Below, one piece after another: positions 30,337-38,804 of a stretch of 64,000 nt of DNA (position 1 is its first letter; the number at the start of each line of letters is the position of its first letter). The notes beneath the pieces were generated by a model. That model ran no database searches. It saw nothing but the letters and a program-made list of their open reading frames with translations, and was not told the origin of the DNA. The translations under genes and the position numbers were made by a program. The DNA is from Deferribacter desulfuricans SSM1 (GTDB lineage Bacteria; Chrysiogenota; Deferribacteres; Deferribacterales; Deferribacteraceae), in NCBI RefSeq assembly GCF_000010985.1, contig NC_013939.1, forward strand, positions 248,001-312,000. Reading direction: 5' to 3'.

Positions 30337-30342
30337 GACATT

Positions 30343-31572
30343 ATGAAAAGAATTACCGATGCAACATTGAGAGCAGCAAAACCAAAAAAGAAAATTCATC
30401 GTATTAATGTAGGTGAAAAATTATTCTTGGAAGTTCGACCTACAGGTAATAAGTTCTGGAGATTTCGTTATAGGGATCAAAATGGTAAAGATACTTATAA
30501 GTCGCTGGGAGAATATCCTTATGTTAGTTTATCTAAGGCAAGGCAAGAAGCAGAAAAATTGAATGAAAGATTAAAAAGAGGACTACCTCTTGAAGAAGAA
30601 AAACGCACTTTTGATGATTTATTTAATGAATGGGTGGAATTGAATAGAGACAGTTATGATCCATCAACTTTGGAAACGAAATTATCTATTTACAACAGGG
30701 ATATTAAACCATATTTAGGCAATATGGACATTAAAGATATAACATCAAAAAGAATAATTGATTGTCTTAAAAAAATTGCAGATAGAGATACTTTAGTAAC
30801 AATGAAAAAAGCAAAAACAATTATTCATTATGTATATGAACTAGCAATTTCTGAAGATATTGTAACTTCTGATCTTACAACTACAATTAACTCTTCATTA
30901 CCAAAATATAAAGAAAAAAACTATCCTGCTATAACAGAACCTGCAAAATTGAAAAAACTTATAGTTGATATTGATAATTATCGTGGACATTACATAACAA
31001 AACTTGCTTTAAAGTTTCTAATGATTACTTTCGTGCGTCCTGGAATGGTTCGTTCATTAGAATGGTGTGATATTGATTTTGAAAACAAACTTTGGTTTGT
31101 GCCAGCTGATAAAATGAAAATAAAAAGAGATCATATTGTACCATTATCAGATCAAGCAGTATCAATATTAAAAAAAGCTCAAAAGATAACTGGTGATAGT
31201 AATTATGTGTTTTCTTCTCCAATAGATTTTGACAAAATGTTAAGTAATAATACGTTAAATCAAGCTTTGAGAAGAATTGGATATACGAAAAAAGAACATG
31301 TAAGCCATTCGTTTAGGCAGACAGCATCTACACTGTTGAATGAAATGGGTTGGCCTCCTTATGTAATTGAAAAACAATTGGCACATGAGGATAAAAATAA
31401 AGTTCGCAGAGCATATAACAAAGCCGAGTATTTAGAAATAAGGAAAGAAATGATGCAGTTTTGGGCAAATTATTTGGATGAATTAAAAAATGCTGAAAAA
31501 CCTTTTTTAAAAAGAATAATAAACTCGGATAGTTTCATCGAAAACTTTAAAACAGAATACGTATCCACTTGA
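30343..31572 (+). CDS. Tyrosine-recombinase integrase, P4/DUF4102 type
   Basis: 409 residues. The N-terminal arm-binding DUF4102-like domain (ITDATLRAAKPKKKIHRINV, FRYRDQNGKDTYKSLGEYP) is followed by a SAM-like core-binding domain at about 90-185 and a catalytic domain with Arg in FVRPGMVRSLEW, the HSFRQTAS box (His and Arg), a second His in LAHEDK and a Tyr near residue 365 (RRAYNKAEY). It would integrate or excise the island at tRNA-Leu. Its ribosome site is sequestered in a stem-loop. Confidence 0.93.
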   Translation: MKRITDATLRAAKPKKKIHRINVGEKLFLEVRPTGNKFWRFRYRDQNGKDTYKSLGEYPYVSLSKARQEAEKLNERLKRGLPLEEEKRTFDDLFNEWVELNRDSYDPSTLETKLSIYNRDIKPYLGNMDIKDITSKRIIDCLKKIADRDTLVTMKKAKTIIHYVYELAISEDIVTSDLTTTINSSLPKYKEKNYPAITEPAKLKKLIVDIDNYRGHYITKLALKFLMITFVRPGMVRSLEWCDIDFENKLWFVPADKMKIKRDHIVPLSDQAVSILKKAQKITGDSNYVFSSPIDFDKMLSNNTLNQALRRIGYTKKEHVSHSFRQTASTLLNEMGWPPYVIEKQLAHEDKNKVRRAYNKAEYLEIRKEMMQFWANYLDELKNAEKPFLKRIINSDSFIENFKTEYVST

Positions 31573-31583
31573 TGCGGATACGT
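31559..31583 (+). terminator. Hairpin over the int stop codon
   Basis: ACGTATCC pairs with GGATACGT, with the TGA stop in the nine-base loop. No T run follows, so termination is uncertain; it may instead protect the transcript. Confidence 0.4.
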
Positions 31584-31604
31584 ACATAATAATTGAATTA
31601 AATG

Positions 31605-31790
31605 TTAAATTGCTACATAGGCGGTATCTTCAATAAGCTTTTGAATATCACTCAGTTTCCAGAAACTTGATCTTCCCAGTTTAATTGGTTTTGGAAATAT
31701 TCCTTTCTTAATTCCTTCATACCAAGTAGACCTGCCAACAGGAATGATTTCCAAAACATCCTTCAATCTTAAAAGCTTTTCTTGTACCAT
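31605..31790 (-). CDS. AlpA-like excisionase/regulator
   Basis: 61 residues of an AlpA/HTH-17 domain: LRLKDVLEIIPVGRSTWYEG then IKKGIFPKPIKLGRSSFWKL. Such proteins bind near attachment sites, act as recombination directionality factors or activate the integrase. Convergent with int. AAGGAGGGG precedes the start, and a G10 tract lies 25 bases upstream. Confidence 0.88.
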   Translation of the reverse strand: MVQEKLLRLKDVLEIIPVGRSTWYEGIKKGIFPKPIKLGRSSFWKLSDIQKLIEDTAYVAI

Positions 31791-31808
31791 GGTTCCCCTC
31801 CTTCAAAT

Positions 31809-31836
31809 TTATTACCCCCCCCCCATTCGAGGGCAA
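31809..31836 (-). promoter_or_regulatory. Possible promoter with a ten-base G tract as spacer
   Basis: On the minus strand TTGCCC (31836-31831) and TAATAA (31814-31809) are separated by 16 bases, ten of which are G (C run at 31815-31824 on the plus strand). Slippage in the tract would change the spacing. The -10 match is weak, so the tract might instead lie in a leader. Confidence 0.4.
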
Positions 31837-31896
31837 TAATAAAAACAGGGGTGGTCAATATGATTTTTAGCTACGTTTAGTAAAAAATTTTATTTT

Positions 31897-32583
31897 TTAT
31901 TTTTTAATTATGAACACTGGCTTATATTTTCCTATACGTTTAATAAACTCTTCAATTATGTAGGGATCTGAATATCCTAAATGTGATGGAAGAAATATTT
32001 CACTGCCCCCATGATCACTAAAATTTTCTGTGATATTAAGCCCTGTATTCCTAGCAAAGGCATTTACTACACTTTCTCCATTCTTCGTTTTTAAAAATAC
32101 ATTTTTTATTTTGTTATCAAAATTACGAGCAACTTGAAAATCCGTAAACAATCCCAAAATAAGATAATCATAAACTTTTATATCCTTAGTATATCTGTTT
32201 TTATACAGCATAGGTAAATTCATTTTAATTTCTGCTTCAGACAAGTTATCATTGAAAGGGCAGCTTAAAAGAGATACCTTATAAAATAACTCGTTATCGT
32301 ATCTTGGTAATTTTGTTAAAAAAACACCCACAATATATCCAAATTTACCATCTCCGGATAAAAATAACCTATTATGAAGATGAGATTTTGCTATTTCTTC
32401 ATTTAATTTGTTAATACCCATATAACTATTCATTTCTTCTATATAAATCTTTTTCCCCTCTTTATCATTTTCCCTTTCTTTGTACTGTAGCGACAAATAC
32501 CTATATCTTGAGCAGCCCCGGTAAGCAGAGCTTAAATAAAGTAAGGTTATTGCATAATTTCTGTATTTTCCAATTTTCATCAT
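31897..32583 (-). CDS. Unknown island protein
   Basis: 228 residues, no recognised domain, basic and Tyr-rich. It starts with a short hydrophobic stretch (YAITLLYLSSAYRG) that does not look like a proper signal peptide and ends GKYKPVFIIKK. It has no clear Shine-Dalgarno and an in-frame stop 18 bases upstream. It sits between alpA and an IS5-like element, where integrative elements often carry replication or regulatory genes. It could be a 5'-truncated remnant; I assign no function. Confidence 0.5.
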   Translation of the reverse strand: MMKIGKYRNYAITLLYLSSAYRGCSRYRYLSLQYKERENDKEGKKIYIEEMNSYMGINKLNEEIAKSHLHNRLFLSGDGKFGYIVGVFLTKLPRYDNELFYKVSLLSCPFNDNLSEAEIKMNLPMLYKNRYTKDIKVYDYLILGLFTDFQVARNFDNKIKNVFLKTKNGESVVNAFARNTGLNITENFSDHGGSEIFLPSHLGYSDPYIIEEFIKRIGKYKPVFIIKK

Positions 32584-32690
32584 TTTCTTAAATTTTGCTC
32601 AATTTTCTACTCAATTTTTATTGCTTTTTGGCTTTTTATTCCTTGTTCACCTCCTCAAATAACTCCAAATCATCTAAAATCCCTAATTTT

Positions 32691-33844
32691 GGGCGCAATA
32701 CACCTTTAAAAACATAATCTGATTGCTTTTGTTACGTTAAAACATATCGATTTCATCAGAAATTCATACAACACCTTACGCAAACCCATATATCTCGATC
32801 TATTTAGACCATATTGACTCTTCAATGTACCAAAGCTACGCTCAATCCTATATCTCACCTGTTTACACAAATTATTTAGCTCTTTCTGTAACTCACTTAA
32901 TTTCCCGCCCTTTGCCTTTTTATGCATAATAAAATCTTCTATATCCTTTGACTTCAATATATCTCGATTCTTCTTGCTACTATATCCCTTATCTGCAAAT
33001 ACCATTGGAACATTGTAACCCTTATCCCTTAACTCTGATATCAATGACTCTAAACAGCCTGATTCATGTACATTTGCTCCTGTCATATTTACTGCTAAAA
33101 TAAAACCATCTATTGCATCACTCACTACATGCGCCTTGTAACCATAATAAACTTCATTTCCCTTCTTTAACCAACTAGCTTCCTCTTCTCTGGAATAGTT
33201 GATATCCACGCCCCCTTTCTTTGCTGTTTCTTCTTTTGATGAAGATTCTTCTTCATTTTTGGGCTCTATACACTTATCTGGACGACTTTTAGCTTCTATT
33301 ACTGTAGCATCAACTATCACTCCTTTTTCTAAAATAAATCCAGATTGCTTGAGCTGTCTGTTTATTTCTTCAAATAATACCTTGTCCAAATTTAACTCAC
33401 ATAATCTCTTCCTGAATCTGCTTATTGTAGAATGATCTGGTACAGCATCTTCCATCGATAATCCCACAAAATCCGTAAAACTTAATCTGTCATGTAAGGC
33501 TCCCTCTATCTCATAATCACTTAAATTGTACAAATTCTGCAAAAATACTATCTTGAACAGTAATAACGGTGGATAGGCTGGTTGACCACTCGCATTCTCT
33601 GTGTATTTGTACTTCTTTTTTAGCTTTTTCTCGATCTTTGAAAAGTTTATTAACTCATTTAACAGTCTTAATCTATTACGCTTTTGTTTTGATAATTTAT
33701 CTTGAGCTGCTATGTCAGATACTGTCATCCCTTTTATCTCTTTTGAAGGCATAATTACCTCCCTCTTTATTTAAAATTAAGCATATTTTAACAGAAAATA
33801 GATTAAATATCAATATGTTATCTAAATTTTACTGTGCAACACCC
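32691..33844 (-). mobile_element. IS5-like insertion sequence (ends approximate)
   Basis: One transposase gene flanked by weakly matching ends: GGGCGCAATACAC at the left and, inverted, GGGTGTTGCACAG at the right. A target duplication could not be settled. It appears to have cut an IS21 istA gene, whose 3' part begins at the right end. Confidence 0.6.
32706..33752 (-). CDS. IS5-family transposase
   Basis: 348 residues. The N-terminal DUF772-like region (YPPLLLFKIVFLQNLYNLSD, PDHSTISRFRKRL) is followed by a DDE domain with VIVDATVIEAKSRP (Asp), VFADKGYSSKKNRDIL (Asp) and the RYRIERSFGTLKSQYGLNRS box carrying the Glu (Y-x2-R-x3-E type). Apparently full length. Confidence 0.93.
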   Translation of the reverse strand: MPSKEIKGMTVSDIAAQDKLSKQKRNRLRLLNELINFSKIEKKLKKKYKYTENASGQPAYPPLLLFKIVFLQNLYNLSDYEIEGALHDRLSFTDFVGLSMEDAVPDHSTISRFRKRLCELNLDKVLFEEINRQLKQSGFILEKGVIVDATVIEAKSRPDKCIEPKNEEESSSKEETAKKGGVDINYSREEEASWLKKGNEVYYGYKAHVVSDAIDGFILAVNMTGANVHESGCLESLISELRDKGYNVPMVFADKGYSSKKNRDILKSKDIEDFIMHKKAKGGKLSELQKELNNLCKQVRYRIERSFGTLKSQYGLNRSRYMGLRKVLYEFLMKSICFNVTKAIRLCF

Positions 33845-34213
33845 TTAACTCATTATAAGAATTTCAACACAGATGAACAAAAATCATTCGAAAGTTTAAA
33901 GAAGAAGTTTTTAGATAGATTTTCACATTTTGATGAAAAGGATCGTTTTATAGAACGTTTAAGAGGTCAAAAAAGATTTAATCCATCCTATCATCTAAGA
34001 CAAATTCTTTCAATTTTTGAATACTATTCGGATGTAAATTGTATGGAAGTTATGAGGAACTGTATAAAATATAATGTTTTTAGCTATAACTTAGTAAAAG
34101 CATTAATTCAAAAATATCCTTTAAAACAGGATGTATTAAATTTTACAAAACAAGAATTACCCTCGAAGAATGTAAAGAGAGATTTATTGGAGTATAGTTA
34201 TGGGCAGAAATGA
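33815..34213 (+). pseudogene. IS21-family IstA transposase, C-terminal fragment
   Basis: Only 132 residues remain of a normal roughly 400-500. The segment around FIERLRGQKRFNPSYHLRQI and the overlap with istB (14 bases) fit the end of IstA; the catalytic DDE part is gone. The first codons may derive from the IS5-like end. Non-functional. Confidence 0.72.
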
Positions 34214-35038
34214 AAATTTGAAGGTAGCGATAGAATATTATTGTAAATTACTGTCTTTGCCCTTGATAAAAGAGATTTATATGAAAGAGGCAGAAGAAGC
34301 GGCAAAGGGCAAAATATGTTATCAACAATTTTTGTATAACGTATTAAAGCAACAGGCAGAAATGAGATTGGATAATTCTATTAAGAGAAGAATTAAGAAG
34401 GCCAAATTTCCATTTTTCAAGACGATAGAGGAGTATGATTTTAGTTTTCAGCCGGAGATTGATGAGAAATTGATTCGAGAATTAAGTGAATTACATTTTA
34501 TGGAAGAAGCAAAAAATATTTTGTTTGTAGGCCCTCCTGGAGTAGGTAAAACGCATTTGGCAGTAGGGATTGGAATAAAAGCAGCGATGATGCGAAAGAG
34601 GGTCTTATTTTATAATACAGAAGAGTTAATGACAGAATTAATAGCTGCTAAAATAGGTAATAAAACAGCAGAATATATAGAATCATTATCAAGGATAGAT
34701 TTGTTAATAATAGATGAATTGGGTTATTTAGAAATAGAGAAATCAGCTTCATCGTTATTTTTCAAATTGATATCAAGAAGATATGAAAAGAAATCTACAA
34801 TAATAACTACAAATAAACCTTTTGAAGAATGGAATGATATATTTGGGGATGAAATAGTTGCGGCAGCTATATTGGATAGGTTATTGCATCACAGCTATCC
34901 GTTCTTGATAAATGGTAAAAGTTATAGAATGAAAGAACTTTTTAAAAATGATAATTAAAATAAATGTTAACTCTTTTAATAAAATAGGGTGGGTCAAAAT
35001 TCGTGAAAAAAACGGGTCAATTTTCATGATAATTGACA
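33845..35038 (+). mobile_element. IS21-family element, 5'-truncated
   Basis: Contains the istA tail and complete istB. The right end shows repeated AATTTTGACCC-type motifs (read on the minus strand) and finishes with TTGACA at 35038, i.e. TGTCAA on the other strand, as IS21 ends do. The left end was lost at the IS5-like insertion. Confidence 0.65.
34200..34958 (+). CDS. IS21-family helper ATPase IstB
   Basis: 252 residues. AAA+ ATPase with Walker A GPPGVGKTHLAVGIG (about 103) and Walker B LLIIDELGYL (about 162), then SSLFFKLISRRYEKKSTIIT and a DRLLHHSYPFLI box, all IstB hallmarks. Related to DnaC; it supports IstA-mediated transposition. Intact but orphaned. Confidence 0.92.
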   Translation: MGRNENLKVAIEYYCKLLSLPLIKEIYMKEAEEAAKGKICYQQFLYNVLKQQAEMRLDNSIKRRIKKAKFPFFKTIEEYDFSFQPEIDEKLIRELSELHFMEEAKNILFVGPPGVGKTHLAVGIGIKAAMMRKRVLFYNTEELMTELIAAKIGNKTAEYIESLSRIDLLIIDELGYLEIEKSASSLFFKLISRRYEKKSTIITTNKPFEEWNDIFGDEIVAAAILDRLLHHSYPFLINGKSYRMKELFKNDN

Positions 35039-35825
35039 AATGGTTATTTCAAAGGGTTGATTATGTATTTGACATTATATCTTAATGTTAGCGTATAAAC
35101 GATTTAAATTGATTTAATAATGAACGGTAACAGAGGCTTTATCTGTGTTATATAGTCAGTTCTATTGATAGTGTTGATGCCAAAATTTTATTTGCAATAG
35201 TAGATAATTTGAAACCATCTACGAGCGTAATAACAGGTGAATTCACTAGGTAAATTGATATATATAACCTTAAATGATAGTTGACAGTTGTATCTATTTT
35301 ACCATTTTAGAGGGTTATTTTTTAGAAAAACTTGGCACGGTCTTAACACCACTAAAATTGTTGTCAATATTAGAAAAATTAGTTAGAGAAAACAAAAACC
35401 CCAACTTGGGGCTTGGCACGTATGAAACCACCAAAAATGAAGACGATTCTACTAAAATTAACCACGAAATAAATAAACAAATTAACGAAATTGAATAACT
35501 TGTAGGTGCTGATATTAGAACTATTAAATGTAAACCTAAACTATACCCTGAAAAAGAAGCGAGGGTATTGCACAGAAATAGACGCTAAATATACTAAATT
35601 GCTTCGCTAACGCTCGCAATGACCATTCTCCCAGTCATTGCGAGGAGCAAATGCGACGAAGCAATCTCATGATGATGATAATTATAAACAAGTTAGTCTA
35701 TTGTGCAACATCCTCGAAGCATTTTTGTTATTCATATGCCTATCTAATTTAGTAACAAATGAAAAAGCTACGATATGCTATTGATAAGATTTTTAATGTA
35801 AAACATTTATTGTTATAATAAGAAC
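35039..35825. other. Gene-poor spacer between IS elements
   Basis: About 790 bases with no convincing gene. 35131-35253 gives a stop-to-stop peptide containing KILFAIVDNLKPSTSVITGE that looks protein-like and could be the relic of a lost gene. A 74-codon frame at 35274-35498 has no ribosome site and low-complexity content, and is not accepted. A dispersed palindromic repeat occupies 35598-35667. Confidence 0.55.
35598..35667. repeat. Dispersed palindromic repeat, copy 2
   Basis: ATTGCTTCG at the left and CGAAGCAATCT at the right enclose internal inverted parts GCAATGAC and GTCATTGC. Same family as 22694-22767, so the element occurs in both the core chromosome and the island. Confidence 0.8.
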
Positions 35826-37142
35826 ATAGTGCAACTAATTTTGTGTAAGATTTTTATCCTCCTGTAATCTACCATATTTTTCAGCCCTTTTATTTCTCAA
35901 TACTGCTAGAAAATAATCCCAATGTTTCATCTTTCGGGATTTGTAACTGCCATTCATCTCTAATATTACTAAAAATAATACCTTCTCTAACGCTTTCTTA
36001 TCATTAAATACCTCTATAACTTTCGTCCTCCTTTTAACTTCTTTATGAAACCTTTCTAATGGATTGGTAGTATAAATATAAGGCCTCATTAAAGCTGGAT
36101 ATTTTAAATATGTCATTAATTCTGGTAAATCCTTTTCCCATAAAGCAATCATTTCTGGATATTTTACTGACCATTTCTTGCAAAATTCTTTATATTTATT
36201 CAAAAATCCTTCTTCAGTTTCTTGCATATAAATATTTTTCATATCTTCTGTTACTGCACTCTCATCATATTTGCGTATCTTGGATAATGAGCTTCTTACC
36301 TTATGAACTACACAACTCTGAAAATCTACCTTAGGATAAACTTCTAATACCGCTTCTTTTATACCTTTTAATCCATCTGCAATTACTAATACTGGTTCTT
36401 GTAATCCCCTTTCCCTTAGCTCATATAACAGTTCTTTCCAGTTTAATGCACTCTCTCCACTGCCACCAAATAAATAAAAGGAAAGTATCTCTTTATGCCC
36501 TTCCTCATCTATACCCATAACTGTATAAACAACTTCACTTGATACTGTATCTCTTCTCAATTTTAAGTATGTCCCATCTATAAACAAAACTGGATACCAA
36601 CGGTCAAATCTTCTATTATGATACTTTTCTATTTCTTCCAATATATCATCTGTTATTTTGCTTACCCACCTGGGAGAATACTTTTGACCAAGCAAATTTT
36701 CCAATGTGCGGACTATATCTTTTGTTGAACAACCACCTTGATACATAGATAATACTATTTCATCCAATTCAAATGTTGTGCGTTTGTATGGCTCTAAAAA
36801 TGATGGATGAAACTTGGTTCTTCTTGTCCTTGGTATTTTTACTCCTTCTATCTTACCAAAAAACGTATCAAAATTTCTTGTATAATGACCATTTTTACTG
36901 TCTTCATTAACCGTACAATGGATCTCTCTTTCTATTTCTCCAAGCTTTTCTAAAAAATTAACAAATTGTTGTGACATAAATTCCATAAAAACTTCTCGAA
37001 TATCCTTTCTTTTTTCAAACAATTCAGCTAAATTATAATTATTCATTGGGGTATACCTCCTTCTTCTGTTTTTATGGGTATTAGTAGATTACAGGAGGTA
37101 TACCTCTTTTTCAATTCTTACACAAAATTCTTATACACTACC
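35826..37142 (-). mobile_element. IS256-family insertion sequence, copy 2
   Basis: 1317 bases with the same terminal sequences as the copy at 3436-4753, flanked by the 9-base duplication aataagaac (35817-35825 and 37143-37151). It inserted just upstream of the hsdM promoter without disrupting a gene. Confidence 0.92.
35835..37046 (-). CDS. IS256-family transposase, copy 2
   Basis: 403 residues, same start and end as copy 1 with scattered substitutions (for example RDTVSSEVVYTVM versus RGTVSSEVIYTVM). DDE residues are present in LFIDGTYLKL, VIADGLKGI and NPLERFHKEVKRR. Divergence shows two related elements rather than one recent duplication. Confidence 0.93.
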   Translation of the reverse strand: MNNYNLAELFEKRKDIREVFMEFMSQQFVNFLEKLGEIEREIHCTVNEDSKNGHYTRNFDTFFGKIEGVKIPRTRRTKFHPSFLEPYKRTTFELDEIVLSMYQGGCSTKDIVRTLENLLGQKYSPRWVSKITDDILEEIEKYHNRRFDRWYPVLFIDGTYLKLRRDTVSSEVVYTVMGIDEEGHKEILSFYLFGGSGESALNWKELLYELRERGLQEPVLVIADGLKGIKEAVLEVYPKVDFQSCVVHKVRSSLSKIRKYDESAVTEDMKNIYMQETEEGFLNKYKEFCKKWSVKYPEMIALWEKDLPELMTYLKYPALMRPYIYTTNPLERFHKEVKRRTKVIEVFNDKKALEKVLFLVILEMNGSYKSRKMKHWDYFLAVLRNKRAEKYGRLQEDKNLTQN

Positions 37143-37153
37143 AATAAGAACGA

Positions 37154-37183
37154 TTGAAATGAAAAAAATTACAATGATATAAT
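37154..37183 (+). promoter_or_regulatory. Promoter of the type I R-M operon
   Basis: TTGAAA, 18 bases, perfect TATAAT, about 75 bases before the hsdM ATG. It starts only 11 bases after the inserted IS256 copy. Confidence 0.7.
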
Positions 37184-37258
37184 AACAACGTAAGCATTTA
37201 AAATTAAATTTGCAATCAGTTAATGTTATGTTAAAATATTTATTAATGGAGGTTTGTA

Positions 37259-37543
37259 ATGGCTAAGAAAAATAGCAATAATAACGGTGAATCTTTTGAA
37301 CAAGGGCTTTGGAAAGCCGCTGATAAATTAAGGAAGAATATTGATGCTGCAGAATATAAGCATGTAGTATTAGGTTTAATATTTTTAAGGTATATATCAG
37401 ATGCTTTTGAAAACTTGTATGAAAAGCTAAGCGAGGGTGAAGGGGATTATGCTGGAGCTGATCCGGAAGATATAGATGAATACAGAGCTGAAAATGTGTT
37501 TTTTGTACCAAAAGAAGCAAGGTGGGGAGTATTTAAAAGCTAA
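37259..37543 (+). pseudogene. hsdM: HsdM, N-terminal part (frameshifted)
   Basis: First 88 or so codons of a type I DNA methyltransferase: [20 protein letters not shown] and [15 protein letters not shown], the HsdM N-terminal bundle. The frame is lost at a four-G run (37524-37527) after VPKEARW and soon stops. Deleting one G gives [10 protein letters not shown] and joins exactly to the frame that continues to 38801. GGAGG precedes the ATG. The cause is either a real mutation or a sequencing error. Confidence 0.9.
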
Positions 37544-38801
37544 CGCCAAGAATCCGGAAATTGGTAAATTAATAGATAATGCGATGGATATTATAGAAAA
37601 GAAAAATCCATCGTTAAAAGGGGTATTACCAAAAGTATATGCCAAAGGGAATCTTGACCCCATAAGTCTTGGTGGGCTTATAGATCTATTTAGCAACATT
37701 GCATTTGACGAAGCAAAAGAAAGAAGCGCAGATATCTTAGGGCATGTATTCGAGTATTTTTTAGGGCAATTTGCACTTGCAGAAGGTAAAAAAGGTGGAC
37801 AATTCTATACCCCAAGAAGTGTTGTTGAGCTTTTGGTAGAAATGCTTGAGCCATACAAAGGGAGAGTGTTTGACCCTTGCTGTGGTTCCGGTGGTATGTT
37901 TGTACAATCAGAAAAATTTGTGCAGGAGCATCAGGGAAGGATAGATGATATTTCCATATACGGTCAGGAAAGCAATCAAACAACATGGCGACTTTGTAAA
38001 ATGAATCTTGCCATAAGAGGGATTGATAGTTCGCAGGTGAAATGGAATCCGGAAGGTTCATTTTTAAACGATGTCCACAAAGACTTAAAAGCTGATTTTG
38101 TGATAGCAAATCCACCTTTTAATGACAGCGACTGGAGCGGAGAACTACTGAGAAGTGATGTAAGGTGGAAATACGGCGTCCCTCCTGTCTCAAATGCAAA
38201 TTATGCATGGATTCAGCACTTTATTTTTCACCTGGCACCACATGGAAAAGCCGGATTTGTTTTGGCAAAAGGGGCATTAACAACGAAACAAAAAGATGAG
38301 TATGAAATAAGGAAAAATATGATTGAAGATGATATTATAGACTGTATTGTAAACCTTCCTCCTAAACTATTTTTAAATACCCAGATACCAGCTTCTTTGT
38401 GGTTTATCAGGAAAAACAAAACAACTAGAAAGGGGCAAATCCTGTTTATTGATGCAAGGGATATGGGGCAGCTAATAAACAGAAGAAATCGTGTATTAAC
38501 CCCGGAAGAGATAAGAAAAATTGCGGACACCTATCACAAATGGCAAAAGGAAGATGAAAGTTATGAAGATATAAAGGGGTTTTGTAAATCTGCTACCATG
38601 GAGGAAGTCAGAGAGCTTGATTATGTTTTAACACCCGGTCGCTATGTGGGGCTTGCTGATGAAGAAGATGATTTTGATTTTGAAGAAAGGTTTAAAAAGC
38701 TAAAAGCCGAGTTTTTAGAGCAGTTAAAAGAGGAAGAAAGGCTCAATAAGCTAATACTGGAAAATCTGGAAAAAATAGAAATAAATAAATATGAAGGATA
38801 A
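37476..38801 (+). CDS. hsdM: HsdM, main part with the catalytic domain
   Basis: From about 37528 this is HsdM proper: [36 protein letters not shown], the SAM motif [13 protein letters not shown] and the N6-adenine motif NPPF ([15 protein letters not shown]). The 441-residue count includes about 17 spurious codons before the frameshift, translated from an internal ATG. A separate product lacking the N-terminal domain is unlikely to be active. HsdM methylates adenine in the site chosen by HsdS and is needed in the restriction complex. Confidence 0.9.
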   Translation: MNTELKMCFLYQKKQGGEYLKANAKNPEIGKLIDNAMDIIEKKNPSLKGVLPKVYAKGNLDPISLGGLIDLFSNIAFDEAKERSADILGHVFEYFLGQFALAEGKKGGQFYTPRSVVELLVEMLEPYKGRVFDPCCGSGGMFVQSEKFVQEHQGRIDDISIYGQESNQTTWRLCKMNLAIRGIDSSQVKWNPEGSFLNDVHKDLKADFVIANPPFNDSDWSGELLRSDVRWKYGVPPVSNANYAWIQHFIFHLAPHGKAGFVLAKGALTTKQKDEYEIRKNMIEDDIIDCIVNLPPKLFLNTQIPASLWFIRKNKTTRKGQILFIDARDMGQLINRRNRVLTPEEIRKIADTYHKWQKEDESYEDIKGFCKSATMEEVRELDYVLTPGRYVGLADEEDDFDFEERFKKLKAEFLEQLKEEERLNKLILENLEKIEINKYEG

Positions 38802-38804
38802 AGG

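Noticed and set aside
30032-30346. 104-codon frame over tRNA-Leu and the int leader
   Set aside because: It overlaps the tRNA gene and the regulatory hairpin, has no ribosome site and low-quality sequence.
35274-35498. 74-codon frame in the IS spacer
   Set aside because: No ribosome site, no recognisable domain, and a skewed Lys/Asn/Glu tail expected by chance in AT-rich DNA.
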